From the NCBI GenBank assembly GCA_009783805.1, contig WRCU01000058.1, positions 1 to 7,914 on the forward strand: a DNA stretch of 7,914 nt, written 5' to 3'. This DNA is from Oscillospiraceae bacterium. Its GTDB lineage: Bacteria; Bacillota; Clostridia; WRCU01. This document shows positions 1-5,291 of this stretch, piece after piece. Both the position numbers and the translations under genes were made by a program. The notes beneath the pieces were generated by a model. The model was given only the letters and a program-made list of their open reading frames with translations, was not told where the DNA came from and made no database searches. Numbering within the stretch: the stretch's first letter is position 1; the number at the start of each line of letters is the position of its first letter.

Positions 1-266
1 ATGTCGCAGAAGGCGACCATTTCGACGTTCTTAACCTTTTTGAGGCTGGGCATGTGTTTCCCGTTTGCGATGCCGCCGCAGCCTATGATGCCGATCCTTA
101 ATACCGCGTCGTTCCCCTTCGGCTTGGCTTCTTTCTTTGCGGACGCCGCGGGCTTGACCGCCGCCTTGCTCGCCGCGGGCTTGGCCGCCGCGTCCTTGCT
201 GACCGCCGCTTCGGGCTTCTTCGCGGCCGCGGCCGGCTTCGCCGCAGTCTTCTTGGTTACAGGCAT
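1..266 (-). CDS. Gfo/Idh/MocA-family NAD(P)-dependent oxidoreductase, N-terminal fragment
   Basis: Partial gene: 88 codons are visible and the rest lies beyond the left edge. Residues 57-72 read as the first strand and dinucleotide-binding loop of a Rossmann fold ([15 protein letters not shown], GxGGxA type), followed by a helix with [17 protein letters not shown]. This is the classic start of Gfo/Idh/MocA oxidoreductases, which oxidise or reduce sugars, inositols and related substrates in the cytosol. Such proteins usually begin only a few residues before this strand. Here about 50 residues of Lys/Ala/Pro-rich sequence come first, with KPAA three times (10-13, 29-32, 38-41). The ATG at 266 is supported by an AAGGGGG ribosome binding site 9 nt upstream and by a well-placed promoter, so the tail looks genuinely translated. 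Substrate cannot be told from this fragment. A rightward open frame over the same bases is a shadow of this gene. Confidence 0.88.
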   Translation of the reverse strand, partial: MPVTKKTAAKPAAAAKKPEAAVSKDAAAKPAASKAAVKPAASAKKEAKPKGNDAVLRIGIIGCGGIANGKHMPSLKKVKNVEMVAFCD

Positions 267-302
267 GATGCGTATCCCCCTTAAATGAAGTGTGTTCCGT
301 CG

Positions 303-332
303 ATTATAGTATAACGTCGCGACCGTGCACAA
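303..332 (-). promoter_or_regulatory. Probable sigma-A-type promoter of the oxidoreductase gene
   Basis: On the minus strand, TTGTGC (327-332), an 18-bp spacer, then a perfect TATAAT (303-308). The expected RNA start near 296 leaves a leader of about 30 nt that contains the AAGGGGG ribosome binding site. It lies in the 87-bp gap after the XRE gene, so the oxidoreductase may be transcribed independently of that regulator. Confidence 0.6.
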
Positions 333-353
333 CGGCCCCATGGCCCATACGGC

Positions 354-671
354 CTATTCGTCGGGCCCGCCGTCCGGCCTCGCGTCGGCCTCGTTGAATA
401 TCCTCGACTCCATCAGCCTCCTGAACTTCTCGTCCAGCGTGTCGCCGATCCCATCGTCGGCCTTTATGTCGTCGAACTCCATCGTCATGATGTCCGCGAA
501 GTCGCAGCGTAGGGCGTTGCACACCCTGACGAGGATCTCGGTGTTCACGTTCTCCCCCTTCGTGAGCTTGGTGAGTGAGGTCCCGCTTATATCGGCTATC
601 TTGCACAGCTCCCCCTTGCGTATCCCCCTATCGAGGAGCAGCTTGAATAGCCTGACGTAGTTCGCCCTCAT
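354..671 (-). CDS. XRE/Cro-type helix-turn-helix regulator (HTH_26-like), 105 aa
   Basis: Small cytosolic DNA-binding protein. Residues 5-63 match the short Cro/C1-type HTH common in Bacillota (HTH_26, PF13443 style). The first DNA-binding helix is about 19-26 (KGELCKIA), the recognition helix about 29-38 (SGTSLTKLTK), followed by the hallmark KGENVNTEILVRVCNALRCDFADIM. The tail (64-105) is acidic and probably disordered. The frame opens further upstream at an ATG at 716, but that ATG lies inside the -10 box of the promoter at 712-740. The ATG at 671 has an AAAGGACGG ribosome binding site about 8 nt upstream and begins where the family begins, so I chose it. It is divergent from rnr and shares a 177-bp control region with operator-like repeats, which suggests autoregulation and perhaps control of rnr. 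Target and signal are unknown. Confidence 0.9.
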   Translation of the reverse strand: MRANYVRLFKLLLDRGIRKGELCKIADISGTSLTKLTKGENVNTEILVRVCNALRCDFADIMTMEFDDIKADDGIGDTLDEKFRRLMESRIFNEADARPDGGPDE

Positions 672-711
672 GCTAGGCACCGTCCTTTCTTTCGTTGTCC
701 GACGTGCATGG

Positions 712-740
712 ATCATACCAAAGCCCTATAGGCAACGCAA
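712..740 (-). promoter_or_regulatory. Promoter of the XRE regulator gene
   Basis: Minus strand TTGCGT (735-740), 17-bp spacer, TATGAT (712-717). RNA should start near 705, leaving a leader of about 34 nt before the ATG at 671. The -35 box overlaps one copy of the 10-bp direct repeat ACGCAATGAT, so a repressor bound there would block this promoter. The palindrome CCTATAGG (725-732) falls within the spacer. Confidence 0.65.
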
Positions 741-756
741 TGATTTGGCCGCGTAC

Positions 757-773
757 GCCGTAAAATATACGGC
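757..773. promoter_or_regulatory. Inverted repeat, possible operator (GCCGTA-N5-TACGGC)
   Basis: Perfect 6-bp arms, GCCGTA at 757-762 and TACGGC at 768-773, around an A/T spacer (AAATA). The size and AT-rich centre resemble sites for dimeric HTH regulators. It lies midway between the divergent XRE and rnr genes, just upstream of the XRE -35 box. The adjacent XRE protein is the natural candidate binder; this is inference. Confidence 0.4.
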
Positions 774-774
774 A

Positions 775-807
775 TTGCTTGCGCCTAGTCACCTCAACCT
801 ATAGACT
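775..807 (+). promoter_or_regulatory. Possible rnr promoter
   Basis: Two overlapping weak readings exist: TTGCTT (775-780), 19-bp spacer, TATAGA (800-805); or TTGCGC (779-784), 17-bp spacer, TAGACT (802-807). Either would give a leader of about 35 nt before the TTG start. No better candidate was seen in the 672-848 gap on this strand. Confidence 0.3.
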
Positions 808-848
808 AAGCCATTCCACGCAATGATCATGAGCTCAGGGAGGGCCTA

Positions 849-3071
849 TTGGCTAAAGGGAAAGCGGGGGGCAAACGGCAAGGGACTGTGGGCGGAGGCG
901 CAAGGCACAAGGCCAAGGGCGGCGTCAGGGGCAAGGCGAAAGGGACGAAGAAGGGCGGACCGAAAGGCAGGGCGGACGGGAATGGATCCGGCAAGCGTCA
1001 GGGGACGCTCATCGTGACCGTCAAGGGCGACTATGCGGTCATCCCCGACGACGGGTCGGACAGGGTCCGCATCCCGCGCGAGTTCACCCGCGGCGCGTTG
1101 CGCGGCGACAAGGTCGCCTATTCGGTACTGAAGGACGCCGCGGGCGATCGGGGCCCTAGGGGCCTGGGGGGACCTGCGGGGAGGCGCAATGGCGGGAATG
1201 CCCGCTCGGCCAAGGTGGACGCGGTCACGGGAAGGGCCTATGGGCACATATGCGGCATCCTGCGCGTCGGGCCTAGGGAGGCGACTCTCCATGACCGTGA
1301 CTCCATCCCCATAGAGGGCCTGTCGATACGGCTTTCGGACATGGGCGGCGCCACGGACGGCCAAGCCGTGAAGGCGAAGGTCTACGAATATGGGAAGGGC
1401 GCCTTGGCCAAGGTCGTCGAGGTCTACGGACTCCCCGACTCATATGGCACGCTGTTAAGGCTGCTGCTCGCCGAGCGGGGGATGGACGCGCCGTTCCCGC
1501 CGGGCGCGGAGGCGGAGGCCGAAGCCTTCCCCGACGCCTTGGAAGCCCGCGAAGCCGCGGGCCGGTCGGACTTTCGGGCCCAGCGCGCCGTGACGATCGA
1601 CGGGCCGGACACCAAGGACGTCGACGACGCCGTGTACCTGGAAGGGGGGGCGGGATCGGCATATACGTTATGGGTCCACATAGCCGACGTCGCCCATTAC
1701 GTCGCCCCGGCGACGGCGCTCGACGCGGAGGCCTACAGGAGGGGTACGAGCGTCTACCCCCCAGGGTCCGTGGTGCCCATGCTGCCGACCAGGCTGTCAA
1801 ACGGCCTGTGCAGCCTGGATGAGGGCCGTGACAGGCTGGCCGTGACGGTCAGGATGGCCTTCGACCCCCAAGGGGGCCTACTGGGAAGCGAGTTCATGGA
1901 GAGCGTGGTGAACGTGAGCCGCAGGCTGACGTATGGGGAAGTCGACGGCATCCTGTCGGGCGGGGTGGCGGACGGGCCGGCAACGGACGGGGGTTGGCTG
2001 GGGCCGATGGTCAGGGGCATGGGCGCCCTAGCCGCCCTCCTGAAGGCCAATAGGGAATCGAGGGGCTCGATCGACTTCGACCTGTATGAGTCGGAGTTCA
2101 CGCCCGACGGGCTCGGCGGCGTGGCCTCCATAGTCAGGCGCCCTGCCACGGCGGCCACGCGCGTCATCGAGGAGTTCATGGTCGCGGCCAACGAGGCGGT
2201 CGCGTCGTACGCCGACGGCGTTGGGGAGGGGGGATTCGTCTTTCGGACCCACGGCTCGCCGGATGCCGTGAAGCTATCATCCTTAGGCGAGTACTTGGAA
2301 GGGCTCGGCATTGGGGGCGGGATGGACCTAAGTTCCGAAGGGGCCATGAGGGGGTCGATCCAGGGGGCCTTAAGGGAGGCCAAGGGCACGAAGGCCGAGA
2401 GGGCGGTGAACATGCTCCTGCTGAGGTCCATGGCGAAGGCCGTCTACCATCCCGACAATGCGGGCCACTACGGGTTGGGATCGGAATATTACTGCCACTT
2501 CACCTCGCCCATCAGGCGCTACCCCGACCTGCTGGCCCACAGGTTCCTCAAGCGGCGGGCCTTCGGGGCTAAGGGGCGGTCCGCGGCGAAGGCGGTCGGC
2601 GCGCCCGCGCTGTTCGCGGCGACGGAGGCGGGCCATGCGGACGCGGCGGCCGCCTCGGCATACCTCAGCGAGAGGGAGAGGGAGGCCGAGGAGGTGGACC
2701 GCACGGCCACGGACATCAGGAAGGCGGAGTACATGGCGAGGTTCATCGGCCGGCGCTATGGGGGCGCCGTCTCCTCGGTGACGCCGTTCGGCTTCTTCGT
2801 GGAGCTGGACAACACCGTGGAGGGGCTGGTGCGCGTCTCGTCCCTAGCCGACTACTACCGTTACGATGAGCCTTCCATGTCACTTCGCGGCGAGACGTCC
2901 GGCAAGGTCATACGCATGGGCGATGAGGTGGCGGTGACGGTTTCCTCCGTCCAGATGGCGACGGGCAAGGTGACCTTCCTCCTCGCGGACGAGGCGGCCG
3001 CGCCGAATGGGGTCGCGGGGAGGCAAGGGCCGGTTGGCGTAAAAGGGCAAAAAAATAAGGCCAAGGCATGA
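849..3071 (+). CDS. rnr: Ribonuclease R (3'-5' exoribonuclease, RNB family), 740 aa
   Basis: Degrades structured RNA processively from the 3' end, acting in mRNA decay, rRNA quality control and trans-translation clean-up. Visible order: basic Gly/Lys tail 1-50; first OB/cold-shock domain about 51-95 (GTLIVTVKGDYAVIPDD, then RGDKV); second OB region about 122-195; RNB catalytic domain about 240-570; C-terminal S1 domain about 637-715 (GAVSSVTPFGFFVEL). Metal-binding aspartates are D251, D257, D259 and D260 in TIDGPDTKDVDD. The RNB signature HFTSPIRRYPDLLAHR spans 550-565. Length is normal for the family, but the N-terminal winged-helix domain of some homologues is replaced by the basic tail, in which GKRQGT occurs twice (8-13, 48-53). 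The start is TTG, the only usual start codon after the in-frame TAA at 807, with AGGGAGGG at 837-844 just upstream. The next gene converges, so this unit is monocistronic; secG and smpB, frequent neighbours elsewhere, are not seen. Confidence 0.97.
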   Translation: MAKGKAGGKRQGTVGGGARHKAKGGVRGKAKGTKKGGPKGRADGNGSGKRQGTLIVTVKGDYAVIPDDGSDRVRIPREFTRGALRGDKVAYSVLKDAAGDRGPRGLGGPAGRRNGGNARSAKVDAVTGRAYGHICGILRVGPREATLHDRDSIPIEGLSIRLSDMGGATDGQAVKAKVYEYGKGALAKVVEVYGLPDSYGTLLRLLLAERGMDAPFPPGAEAEAEAFPDALEAREAAGRSDFRAQRAVTIDGPDTKDVDDAVYLEGGAGSAYTLWVHIADVAHYVAPATALDAEAYRRGTSVYPPGSVVPMLPTRLSNGLCSLDEGRDRLAVTVRMAFDPQGGLLGSEFMESVVNVSRRLTYGEVDGILSGGVADGPATDGGWLGPMVRGMGALAALLKANRESRGSIDFDLYESEFTPDGLGGVASIVRRPATAATRVIEEFMVAANEAVASYADGVGEGGFVFRTHGSPDAVKLSSLGEYLEGLGIGGGMDLSSEGAMRGSIQGALREAKGTKAERAVNMLLLRSMAKAVYHPDNAGHYGLGSEYYCHFTSPIRRYPDLLAHRFLKRRAFGAKGRSAAKAVGAPALFAATEAGHADAAAASAYLSEREREAEEVDRTATDIRKAEYMARFIGRRYGGAVSSVTPFGFFVELDNTVEGLVRVSSLADYYRYDEPSMSLRGETSGKVIRMGDEVAVTVSSVQMATGKVTFLLADEAAAPNGVAGRQGPVGVKGQKNKAKA

Positions 3072-3113
3072 CCGAAGCGTCGGCGCGGGTACGCCTAGCC
3101 GGACCATACGGCC

Positions 3114-3344
3114 TTACTCCACCACGAACTTGCCTATGTCCCCCAGCAGGCCCGCGTCGTCATCCGAATAGACGTCCACCTTGATCGGCTTCGTAAGGTT
3201 TAGGCTGAATATCCCCATGATGGACTTCCCGTCCACTATGTACCTTCCGGAACTTAGGTCGACGTCGCAATCGTACCTGTTCGTTATCTCGACGAACTCC
3301 TTCACGTCGTTGATGGACTTCAACGATATGTGCACCGTCTTCAT
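3114..3344 (-). CDS. HPr-like protein without the phosphocarrier histidine, 76 aa
   Basis: Small cytosolic protein with the HPr (PTS phosphocarrier) fold. The regulatory-serine segment is intact: GKSIMGIFSLNL at residues 39-50, with S41 equivalent to Ser46 of classical HPr, the HPr kinase target. The active-site loop (GLHARPA with His15) is absent: the matching stretch reads LKSINDVKEF and the only histidine is H5. It therefore should not relay phosphate from enzyme I to sugar transporters. Bacillus Crh is a known paralogue lacking His15 but keeping Ser46; this protein diverges further, since the whole loop is replaced. A regulatory or structural role is inferred. The ATG at 3344 has a strong AAGGGGGTG ribosome binding site about 8 nt upstream, and a promoter at 3388-3416 points into the gene. 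It converges on rnr with a 42-bp gap. No HPr kinase or other PTS gene is in view. Confidence 0.88.
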   Translation of the reverse strand: MKTVHISLKSINDVKEFVEITNRYDCDVDLSSGRYIVDGKSIMGIFSLNLTKPIKVDVYSDDDAGLLGDIGKFVVE

Positions 3345-3387
3345 TGTGTTAGCACCCCCTTCCCATTAAGATTGCCAGGCGCCTATC

Positions 3388-3416
3388 AGGATACACGAAC
3401 GGACGGCGCCCGTCAA
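3388..3416 (-). promoter_or_regulatory. Promoter of the HPr-like gene
   Basis: Minus strand TTGACG (3411-3416), 17-bp spacer, TATCCT (3388-3393): 5 of 6 and 4 of 6 matches to consensus. RNA start is expected near 3381, inside an AGGCGCCT palindrome (3377-3384), leaving a leader of about 36 nt to the ATG at 3344. Confidence 0.65.
3402..3414. promoter_or_regulatory. Inverted repeat GACGG-CGC-CCGTC at the HPr-like promoter
   Basis: Perfect 5-bp arms (3402-3406 and 3410-3414) overlap the -35 box and spacer of the HPr-like promoter. The position fits a repressor site. GC-rich DNA produces such short repeats by chance, so support is modest. Confidence 0.3.
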
Positions 3417-3448
3417 CAGCGATATGCCCTGGCAGCCCGCCCATACGG

Positions 3449-3477
3449 TCGCCATCCGCGCGGCCTTCATGTATCAT
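3449..3477 (+). promoter_or_regulatory. Possible mtaB promoter
   Basis: TATCAT at 3472-3477 is a fair -10 box; the -35 position (TCGCCA, 3449-3454) is poor. If used, RNA starts near 3484, only about 13 nt before the ATG at 3497, and the alternative ATG at 3476 would overlap the -10 box. Confidence 0.3.
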
Positions 3478-3496
3478 GTGGGCGACGGGGGCTATC

Positions 3497-4912
3497 ATGG
3501 CGCCGAAGGCATACATAGGCACCCTGGGGTGCAAGGTCAACCAAAGCGACTCGGCCTCCCTGGCGGAGGGCCTCGCCTCGGCCGGCTTCACCGTCGTGGG
3601 CGCCGCGAAAGACGCGGACGTGTGCGTATTGAACACCTGCTGCGTGACGAACGAGGCCTCGCGCAAGTCGGGGCAGGCCATCCGCGCGGCCGCCAAGGCG
3701 AGCCCCGACGCGGTCATCGCCGTCGTGGGCTGCCTTTCGCAGGCGGAGCGCGCGCTGGTCGAGGGGATCGCGGGGGTGGACTACATATGCGGGACAAAGG
3801 ACCGCCACTTTATCGTCGGCAAGCTCGCGGAGCGGTTCGGCCTGCGCCCCGGGGCGAGGGCCGGCCTCGGTCCCGGCGGCGGGGCCGGCGTTGAGCCCGA
3901 AGCCGGCGTTGAGCCGGCCATCCTGGCCACGCCGCGGTCCAGGGCGTTCATAAAGGTGCAGGACGGATGCTCCCAGGGCTGCTCATACTGCATAGTCCCT
4001 ACCGCGCGCGGCGAAGCGAGGAGCGCCGACCCGGCTTGGGTACTGTCGGAGGTCGCGCGTCTGGGCGAAGGCTTCCGTGAGTTGGTGTTTACGGGGATCC
4101 ACGTCTCCTCCTACGGGACGGGCGCATGGGGCGCGGAGGGGTTCGGGCCGGGCCCTCACGGCCCCGGCGGCCGCCCGGCCGCCCACGGCAAAGGGACGGT
4201 CGGCCTGGCCGGGCTCGTGGCGATGGTCGCCTCCGCTTCGGGCGGCTTCCGGATCCGCCTAGGCTCATTGGAGCCGCAGGACGTCGGCGGCGGGTTCTTC
4301 GACGCCTTGCGCGCGACCGGGCGCGTGTGCCCCCATTTCCATATCCCGTTGCAATCCGGTTGCGACGCCGTCCTAAGGCGGATGGGCAGGCGGTATGACG
4401 CCGCCGGGTACGCTTCCGTGATAGGCGCCGCAAGGGCCGCGTTCCCGGACTGCTCCATCACCACCGATTTGATGGTAGGCTTCCCCGGCGAAGGCGAGGC
4501 GGAGTTCGCCGAGTCCGCGAGGTTCACGGAGTCGATGGGGTTCATGAGGGTGCACGCGTTCAGGTACTCACCGAAGGGAGGGACGCCCGCGGCCGGATAC
4601 CCCGGGCAGGTCGGCGGCCCGACGAAGAGGCTGAGGCTGAGGGAGATCCAAGGGATAGGCGGACGGTCATTCGAGGGATACGCAGCCGGGAGGATAGGGC
4701 GCGACGCCGAAGTCTTGCTGGAGTCCGCCTCAGGCGATCCGGCAGACGCACCCACGGGGCCGGGCGCAAAAACCTCGGCGACCTTGTGGGAGGGATACAC
4801 CGGCGACTACCTGAGGGTCTACGCCCATGGCCCCGCCGACCTGGCCGGAAGGCTGGCGAAGGTTCGGCTGACGTCCCGATACAAAGACGGGCTGTACGGC
4901 GCCATATTATGA
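3497..4912 (+). CDS. mtaB: tRNA (N6-threonylcarbamoyladenosine37-C2) methylthiotransferase MtaB, 471 aa
   Basis: Radical-SAM enzyme that converts t6A to ms2t6A at position 37 of ANN-decoding tRNAs, stabilising codon-anticodon pairing. The N-terminal methylthiotransferase domain (about 1-115) begins TLGCKVNQSDS and has the three cysteines for the auxiliary 4Fe-4S cluster at C12, C48 and C79. The radical-SAM motif CSQGCSYC gives C158, C162 and C165 in FIKVQDGC...IVPTARG. Later conserved blocks include FTGIHVSSYG (about 198-207), IRLGSLEPQ, FHIPLQSGCDAVLRRMGRRY, TTDLMVGFPGE and a C-terminal TRAM-like region ending KDGLYGAIL. FIKVQDGC and GIHVSSYG favour MtaB over MiaB or RimO. Two Gly/Pro-rich insertions stand out, about 117-141 and 208-234. 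The frame opens at an ATG at 3476, but that lacks a ribosome binding site; the ATG at 3497 follows GACGGGGG and matches the family's usual start. It is followed 117 nt later by ireB. Confidence 0.95.
   Translation: MAPKAYIGTLGCKVNQSDSASLAEGLASAGFTVVGAAKDADVCVLNTCCVTNEASRKSGQAIRAAAKASPDAVIAVVGCLSQAERALVEGIAGVDYICGTKDRHFIVGKLAERFGLRPGARAGLGPGGGAGVEPEAGVEPAILATPRSRAFIKVQDGCSQGCSYCIVPTARGEARSADPAWVLSEVARLGEGFRELVFTGIHVSSYGTGAWGAEGFGPGPHGPGGRPAAHGKGTVGLAGLVAMVASASGGFRIRLGSLEPQDVGGGFFDALRATGRVCPHFHIPLQSGCDAVLRRMGRRYDAAGYASVIGAARAAFPDCSITTDLMVGFPGEGEAEFAESARFTESMGFMRVHAFRYSPKGGTPAAGYPGQVGGPTKRLRLREIQGIGGRSFEGYAAGRIGRDAEVLLESASGDPADAPTGPGAKTSATLWEGYTGDYLRVYAHGPADLAGRLAKVRLTSRYKDGLYGAIL
3884..3915 (+). 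repeat. Short tandem duplication inside mtaB
   Basis: The 14-bp word GCCGGCGTTGAGCC occurs at 3884-3897 and 3902-3915, an 18-bp period that keeps frame and encodes AGVEPE then AGVEPA. It sits in the Gly/Pro-rich linker between the methylthiotransferase and radical-SAM domains, and probably arose by replication slippage. Confidence 0.6.
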
Positions 4913-4932
4913 TTGGGGCCCTACCGCCGGCC

Positions 4933-4961
4933 ATGGCATTTGACGTGGAATGGTGTATTAT
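4933..4961 (+). promoter_or_regulatory. Probable promoter of the ireB-ruvX-DUF1292-DUF3048 operon
   Basis: ATGGCA (4933-4938), 17-bp spacer, TATTAT (4956-4961): 4 of 6 and 5 of 6 matches to consensus, in the only AT-rich patch of the 117-bp mtaB-ireB gap. RNA start is expected near 4968, leaving a leader of about 60 nt with a nested hairpin. Short arms TTGAC (4940-4944) and GTCAA (4963-4967) bracket the -10 box. Confidence 0.5.
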
Positions 4962-4977
4962 TGTCAAAACGAGCATT

Positions 4978-5012
4978 CGCCGGCGGCCCATGCCTAGGGC
5001 CATCACCCGGCG
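4978..5012 (+). promoter_or_regulatory. Nested stem-loop in the ireB leader
   Basis: Outer arms CGCCGG (4978-4983) and CCGGCG (5007-5012) enclose inner arms GGCCC (4985-4989) and GGGCC (4997-5001) around a 7-nt loop. That is 11 GC pairs with a one-base and a five-base bulge. The structure ends one base before the AAAGG of the ireB ribosome binding site (5014-5018). No T run follows, so it is not a classical terminator of mtaB. It may modulate ireB translation or protect the RNA; this is inferred from sequence only. Confidence 0.45.
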
Positions 5013-5029
5013 CAAAGGCGGTGCGGTGC

Positions 5030-5290
5030 ATGGAGCCGGGCAAGACCGTGAAGTACACGGCTGAGGTCGAGAACGTGACAGAGGCCAGGAAGGTGATCCT
5101 CAGCGTCTACGCCGCCCTGAGGGAGAAGGGCTACAACCCCGTCAACCAAATAATGGGCTACGTGCTCTCAGGTGATCCGACCTACATAACCAACCACTTG
5201 AACGCGAGGAGCAACATCATGAAAATAGAGCGCGACGAGCTGGTTGAGGAGTTGGTGCGCAGCTATCTGGAGGGCACCGAAAAGGGCTGA
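5030..5290 (+). CDS. ireB: IreB family regulatory phosphoprotein (DUF965/UPF0297), 86 aa
   Basis: Small cytosolic protein, nearly all of it the conserved IreB core: [22 protein letters not shown] (about 19-40), then [16 protein letters not shown] (41-56) and [16 protein letters not shown] (about 65-80). In Enterococcus faecalis, IreB is phosphorylated on N-terminal threonines by the PASTA kinase IreK, dephosphorylated by IreP, and lowers cephalosporin resistance. Here Thr6 and Thr10 lie in the matching N-terminal stretch; whether they are phosphorylated is unknown. The frame extends upstream to a TTG at 4913, but that part has no family similarity and crosses the promoter and hairpin. The ATG at 5030 gives the usual length and has AAAGG at 5014-5018, a somewhat long spacing; an in-frame GTG at 5021 is the alternative. 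ruvX starts 1 nt after the stop. alaS, the usual gene upstream, is missing. Confidence 0.94.
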   Translation: MEPGKTVKYTAEVENVTEARKVILSVYAALREKGYNPVNQIMGYVLSGDPTYITNHLNARSNIMKIERDELVEELVRSYLEGTEKG

Positions 5291-5291
5291 C

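Larger units (their letters stand above)
735..827. repeat. Two copies of ACGCAATGAT flanking the inverted repeat
   Basis: Identical 10-bp direct repeats at 735-744 and 818-827, 83 bp apart. The first overlaps the XRE -35 box. The second lies between the presumed rnr promoter and the rnr start codon. The symmetric placement around the inverted repeat at 757-773 fits a shared regulatory region, but two copies of 10 bp could be coincidence. Confidence 0.35.

Noticed and set aside
1..288. Rightward 95-codon frame rich in Ala/Phe at the left edge
   Set aside because: It is antisense to the oxidoreductase start, which has a recognisable Rossmann motif, ribosome binding site and promoter.
672..716. 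Upstream ATG (716) extending the XRE regulator by 15 residues
   Set aside because: It lies inside the -10 box of the gene's promoter and the extra residues do not resemble the family start.
823..1017. ATG-started 64-codon frame overlapping the rnr start
   Set aside because: Different frame from RNase R, Arg/Gly-rich, no family similarity; the RNase R frame is supported over 740 residues.
1754..2431. Antisense 225-codon frame inside rnr
   Set aside because: Ser/Pro-rich composition typical of reverse reading of GC-rich genes; no recognisable motif or ribosome binding site.
3082..3095. GGCG-N6-CGCC hairpin between rnr and the HPr-like gene as terminator
   Set aside because: Four pairs only and no T run on either strand.
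3476..3496. Earlier ATG for mtaB
   Set aside because: No ribosome binding site, and the seven extra residues precede the family's usual start; the ATG at 3497 has GGGGG just upstream.
4156..4800. Antisense 214-codon frame inside mtaB
   Set aside because: Shadow of a gene with intact cluster cysteines and conserved blocks; no support of its own.
4913..5029. 39-residue extension of IreB from TTG 4913
   Set aside because: Crosses the promoter and hairpin, no similarity, and would make IreB far longer than the family.
5244..5291. ATG 5244 as the ruvX start
   Set aside because: Would overlap ireB by 47 nt and add 16 unrelated residues; ATG 5292 has AAAAGGG and begins at the conserved first strand.
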